Source: an uncultured Erythrobacter sp.
GTDB lineage: Bacteria > Pseudomonadota > Alphaproteobacteria > Sphingomonadales > Sphingomonadaceae
Reading direction: 5' to 3'
Assembly: GCA_947500645.1 (NCBI GenBank)
Contig: CANMSD010000002.1
Location: 868,001-932,000, forward strand
DNA: 64,000 nt
This document shows, piece after piece, positions 60,566-64,000 of the stretch. Position 1 is the first letter of the stretch; each line of letters starts with the position of its first letter. The notes below the pieces were generated by a model. That model did no database searches. It had not been told where the DNA came from and was given only the letters and a program-made list of their open reading frames with translations. Made by a program: the position numbers and the translations under genes.

Positions 60566-63123
60566 CAGCCAATCCCCCGTAAATCAACGTTAAATCCGAA
60601 GCCATTGGCCTCGCTGCCCCAATAGGAAACGCTGGCGGACCAGCGCGTGACCTTGGCCATGCCTTCGCCGATCACGCGGTATTCGCCGACCGCGCCTTCC
60701 TCGTAGTTGGCGATCAGCCACAGCAGCCGTTCAAACCCGATGCCGAAGCCGCCGGAGATGCGGATATGGGTGCGGCCTGCAAGCTCCTCTAGCTTGAGCT
60801 TCACCGCGCCATTTTGCGGCGTATCGGCGATGACGACGCGCAGCATGGAAACCAGCATGTCTGTGAGCGCGACAGGCTCGGCGAGCGTGAAGCCGCTCAC
60901 TCCGGGGTGCTCAGCTTCGATGATCACGCCCAGCTCGTCGGCAAAGCCGGAAGCACGCGCAACAGCATCTTTCACGACAGCGGTCGCATCCACTGGATAG
61001 CATGCCTCGGTCAGGTCGCTGGTGTCCGAGCGGATCAGGTCGGCCACCTCGTCGAGGCGTCCGGTGGCGCGGCGCGCAGTCTCGTCGATGCGTTCGACAA
61101 CCGAGCGGACTTGACGGAGATCCAAACGATCGTCGCAGGCGAGCTGGGAGCCGAGCAGAATCGCTTCGAAGTCGTTGCGCAATTGCAGGTCGATGAATTT
61201 CGCCACCGCCTTGCGCAGGTCGGCGGCGCGGTTGGCGTTACGCATATCGATCGCTTCGAGCACGAGAATGCGGTCGGCGACGTGCGTGTTGCGGACAGGG
61301 GCGGCGAGCCGCAGCATACGTTCACTCTGGCGTTCGCCATCGCCCAGATCGCGCATTGGCATGCGCATTTCCGAGCCGTTGAGCATCAGGTCTTCGATCA
61401 GTGCCTCAACCCGCGCTTCGTCCAGGTCAGTGAGGGCCAGCAACATCTCCGACAGCGACGTATCGAACAGGCTGAGGCCCGCCTCGCGGTAGAGCTCCTG
61501 CATCGCTTCGTTTGCGTGCAGGGGAGAGCCAATCAGATGGAAGATGATAACCGCTGTGTCGATTGTGTCGAAGCCGCGCCGGACCTGTTCGGACTCGTTG
61601 GCGACCAAGGCGATGGCGCTGGCGACCTTGTTGTCGATCGGAAGGTGGCGATCCTCCTGGCTCGACCGGGCGTTGAGATCGGCGCGCCAGCGGAATAGCT
61701 CGCGAAAGCTGTTGACGAGCGCGCGCACCAGATGAGCGGATTTGCCCGGCGTCGTCGTTTCCGGGCGGGTGTGGAGCCAGAACAATTGCTGTTCGCCCGT
61801 ACCGACCCAACCGATCCGAGCCTCGCCTTCCCAACCGGGCACGATCTCAGCTGCGTCACGCACGCCGAAGCTGTCGCGTACTTCCTTGAGGATGCGGCGC
61901 AGCTGCCTCGGCGCGAGCTCAATGTCGTCGATCGATGCGTTGTTGGCCGCCACCGCTTCCAATTTGCCATTAGGCAACCATTCGACGAGCAGGCTGCGTT
62001 CGACCCCGGCATATTGCGCGGCAGAGCCGAGAAAATGCGGCAAGCGCGCACCTTCGCGCAGGGCGGAGCGATTGAACGAGGTTTGGACTGCGCGCGATGC
62101 GGTGCGCTCCAACCGGCGATCTTGCGACGTCTCGCGCTCGAGAACCCGTTGAAATGTTACGATCCATGGCGCGATCAGCATGGCAGAAACGGGCAGTAAC
62201 TTGCCCGTAAACTGCAAAACGGCCCAGCAGGCCGCGAGTATCAAGACGCTGCAGGCAAGCGGGAACATCACCGCGAGCCGCTTGGGATCGGTGGTTCGGT
62301 ATACCAATGCCAGCATAGCGCCGATGGCGAGGAGGATGATCCAGCTCTCCCACAATTGCGCGCGGTGATGGATCTGGCCCGATCGCAGGGAATTGATCGC
62401 GTGGGCTCGGAAAATAGCCTCGCTAGTGGCCCGCCGATCGGGGGATAACGGCGTGCTGAGGCTGCCGCGCAGCGCCTCGGGACGCACGACCATTGCAACA
62501 AGTCCGGCAAGCTCACCGCGCTCCATCTGGCCCGAAGTCAGCTGGCTTGCCCGAAGGACCGGGATGCTCTGCTGCTGGGGCATGGGGATCAGAAAGTCGC
62601 TGCGCGGTGGGAAGGTGTCGGCCAGCGCCGCTTCGAACACAGGAATGGTACCAGAGCGCCCCGAGAGCACAGCCGATTGACTGCGATTGATCCCATATTG
62701 CGCCAAGGCAATCGAGCGCGCCGCTGCGATGCCAGCGCCAATTCCGGTGGCGGGAGGTCGCAGTTCGAAGCGCTGATTTTCCGGGAGTGCCTGCGTGGGC
62801 AGTCCAATGATAATCGGTGTTTCGCTCGTTGTTATTGCGCCGCGATCATAGCCAAGATAGCCGATCCGCTCGACACCAAGGCGGGCGAGATCGCTTTCGA
62901 GTTCGCCAAATCTCTCCGGACCTTGCGCGTCGAAGGCCTCATCGCGTTCGACCACGACGACACTTGGTGAGCGGCCTGGCTGGTTTACGGTAACTGCATC
63001 GAAGAACCGACCGTCGATCTGTCCGAACAGGCCGATCTGGTGACACGCTGCCAGCGCCACCACGATCAGCAGCGGTCCTAGCCAATTGCCCAGCAGTTCG
63101 CGCGTGATCGCGCGTGTACGCAT
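60565..63123 (-). CDS. CHASE2 sensor with degenerate histidine-kinase region
   Basis: About 852 residues from ATG 63123 (the frame runs on to TTG 63225). Topology is CHASE2-like: one helix (~13-32), a ~220-residue external domain, then three helices (~259-275, 283-304, 309-326). The long cytosolic part resembles a histidine-kinase frame, but the DHp region (FIDLQLRNDFEAILLGSQLACDD) has no phospho-acceptor histidine. The ATPase-like end (GFGIGFERLLWLIA) is degenerate, without N and G1 boxes. First gene of the operon. A signal-sensing pseudokinase is inferred. Confidence 0.75.
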   Translation of the reverse strand: MRTRAITRELLGNWLGPLLIVVALAACHQIGLFGQIDGRFFDAVTVNQPGRSPSVVVVERDEAFDAQGPERFGELESDLARLGVERIGYLGYDRGAITTSETPIIIGLPTQALPENQRFELRPPATGIGAGIAAARSIALAQYGINRSQSAVLSGRSGTIPVFEAALADTFPPRSDFLIPMPQQQSIPVLRASQLTSGQMERGELAGLVAMVVRPEALRGSLSTPLSPDRRATSEAIFRAHAINSLRSGQIHHRAQLWESWIILLAIGAMLALVYRTTDPKRLAVMFPLACSVLILAACWAVLQFTGKLLPVSAMLIAPWIVTFQRVLERETSQDRRLERTASRAVQTSFNRSALREGARLPHFLGSAAQYAGVERSLLVEWLPNGKLEAVAANNASIDDIELAPRQLRRILKEVRDSFGVRDAAEIVPGWEGEARIGWVGTGEQQLFWLHTRPETTTPGKSAHLVRALVNSFRELFRWRADLNARSSQEDRHLPIDNKVASAIALVANESEQVRRGFDTIDTAVIIFHLIGSPLHANEAMQELYREAGLSLFDTSLSEMLLALTDLDEARVEALIEDLMLNGSEMRMPMRDLGDGERQSERMLRLAAPVRNTHVADRILVLEAIDMRNANRAADLRKAVAKFIDLQLRNDFEAILLGSQLACDDRLDLRQVRSVVERIDETARRATGRLDEVADLIRSDTSDLTEACYPVDATAVVKDAVARASGFADELGVIIEAEHPGVSGFTLAEPVALTDMLVSMLRVVIADTPQNGAVKLKLEELAGRTHIRISGGFGIGFERLLWLIANYEEGAVGEYRVIGEGMAKVTRWSASVSYWGSEANGFGFNVDLRGIG

Positions 63124-63556
63124 GCGCGTGTATGCGCCCGCGGAATTGGGTGTATGGCTCTCCTTGAGCGTTGCCGGAGGCGAGAATGCGGTCACGAGTT
63201 GTGCGGGGTCATCTGGGCAGAACAAGGCTCGCAGCGCAGCCTCGCTCGCGGATGGCGAGTGACGACGCGGCTGATAACGAACCTGATCCGGCTAGCGACT
63301 ATGCCCGGCCCCCTTTACATCCCCAGCACCGCTGACAGCCGCAATGGCTGAAGTGGCTCCGGGCGTGGCCAGATCGTTCCAGCCAGACAGCCCAAAAGCT
63401 GCCTTCCATGGTTACCGGACTACGTAATCATCCCTAATTATCGGTTAAGGATAAGGCGTTGGAGCTTTGTGAAACGTGCGGAAGCAACGCCCTTTGGAAA
63501 CGCACTAAGCAAATACCGTTAGCGTCAAATTAAACATATTCTCACACACACGCCGC
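63124..63556. promoter_or_regulatory. divergent promoter region between the CHASE2 operon and a receiver gene
   Basis: A gene-free stretch (432 bp). The half nearer the plus-strand gene is AT-richer (about 63425-63550). No clear dyads or FNR/CtrA-type sites were found. Promoters for both directions should lie here. Confidence 0.5.
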
Positions 63557-64000
63557 GTGATTGAAGCGTCAAAGACAGATTGGGCGATCAAACCCGGCGA
63601 TGACAGTGCGACGACGCTGCGCGTTCTGCTGGCCGAAGATACGCCGATCAACGCCGAGGCGATGAAGGCCATGGCCCGCCGCCTCGCCGTTGAGATGGAC
63701 GTTGCCGCAAACGGGCTCGATGCGATTGAAATGATCGATGCAGCCGAAGCAGAGGGCCATCCCTATTCATTGATGCTGGTCGATGTGATGATGCCTATCC
63801 TCGACGGGGTCGAGACCACAAAGCGCCTAAGGGAACGCGGCTACGATGCGGACAAGCTGCCGATCATCGCAGTCACCGCTGCCACCAGCTTCGACGAAAT
63901 CCGCTCATACAAGGCCTACGGCATGCAGGCGTTTCTGGCCAAGCCGGTTGCTCTCAAGGATTTGCGCGCGACTTTGCAGGCATGGGGGCATCGGGCAGAG
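63557..64000 (+). CDS. response-regulator receiver protein (3' end outside window)
   Basis: A frame of 148 codons from GTG 63557 to the window end. A short N-terminal lead precedes a receiver domain: LRVLLAEDTPINAEAM (acidic pair ED), LMLVDVMMPILDG (phospho-acceptor Asp), AVTAAT (switch Thr) and FLAKPVALKDL (Lys). The PILDG-type receiver is typical of hybrid kinases or PleD-like regulators; whether an output domain follows cannot be seen. It starts divergently from the seven-gene operon and may be its partner. Confidence 0.8.
   Translation, partial: MIEASKTDWAIKPGDDSATTLRVLLAEDTPINAEAMKAMARRLAVEMDVAANGLDAIEMIDAAEAEGHPYSLMLVDVMMPILDGVETTKRLRERGYDADKLPIIAVTAATSFDEIRSYKAYGMQAFLAKPVALKDLRATLQAWGHRAE

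Noticed and set aside
1..64000. CRISPR arrays, insertion sequences, prophage genes, integrases
   Set aside because: None found. No regularly spaced repeats, transposase or integrase motifs were seen on either strand.

Overview
The window is a GC-rich chromosomal segment that looks alphaproteobacterial, most likely from Sphingomonadales and probably Erythrobacteraceae (Erythrobacter/Altererythrobacter-like). This placement is inferred from gene content and protein style: class Ia NrdA/NrdB, TonB-dependent receptor, MNIO-type bufferin homologue, acyl-CoA dehydrogenase with an APH-like partner. No 16S gene is present. One tRNA gene (tRNA-Gly, GCC) was found. There is no rRNA, CRISPR array, insertion sequence or prophage.

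Region by region. 1-3.5 kb: the end of nadB, an abutting AAA ATPase, a secreted TonB-C-like protein, an alpha/beta hydrolase and a small NrtS-like membrane protein. 3.5-11.2 kb: nrdA behind a long leader full of hairpins, then c-di-GMP genes (PilZ, GGDEF), three tiny membrane proteins, nrdB, and a visibly AT-rich SIR2-like gene abutting nrdB. 11.2-17.5 kb: small exported proteins, two membrane-anchored thermonuclease-like proteins, a YdcH-family protein behind a perfect FNR/FixK box, and an orphan bufferin (DUF2282) lipoprotein. 17.6-25.4 kb: argB, yggT, folD, marC, a TetR/MAPEG pair, a serine hydrolase, a LON-domain protein and a YbbN-like thioredoxin/TPR protein. 25.6-42.8 kb: tRNA-Gly, a ZnuD-like receptor, saccharopine-dehydrogenase-like reductase, dcd, putA, mtnP, GST, aldehyde dehydrogenase, M48 protease, alpha/beta hydrolase, and an APH-like/acyl-CoA dehydrogenase pair. 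42.8-51.7 kb: a beta-propeller amidohydrolase, nhaA, cytochromes b and c', an aromatic aminotransferase and its divergent Lrp/AsnC regulator.

The most striking locus is 51756-63123, minus strand: seven genes, five of whose six junctions overlap by 1 or 4 nt. They encode a CHASE2-type sensor with no recognisable kinase histidine, a single-domain response regulator, a double-length PgsC/CapC-like membrane protein (two PgsC domains in tandem plus a large C-terminal domain), two exported proteins of unknown function (one with a PHR...HGF pattern suggesting a metal-dependent amidase), a HEAT-type helical protein, and a large PgsB/CapB-like ligase with an added C-terminal half. No PgsA is present. 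I infer a regulated, envelope-located amide-ligase/polymer-export system related to poly-gamma-glutamate synthesis, but with a different composition. A second receiver-domain gene starts divergently and runs off the end of the window.

Two intergenic repeat families were found by eye. One is a ~95-bp REP-like element (21271-21366 and 23759-23852) whose central hairpin shows compensatory base changes, and which supplies the last codons and stop of marC. The other is a 97-bp element (38133-38229 plus, 49681-49777 minus) with two GGAARGTYACACT motifs exactly 61 bp apart and a GTGTTCC exactly 29 bp further on in both copies.
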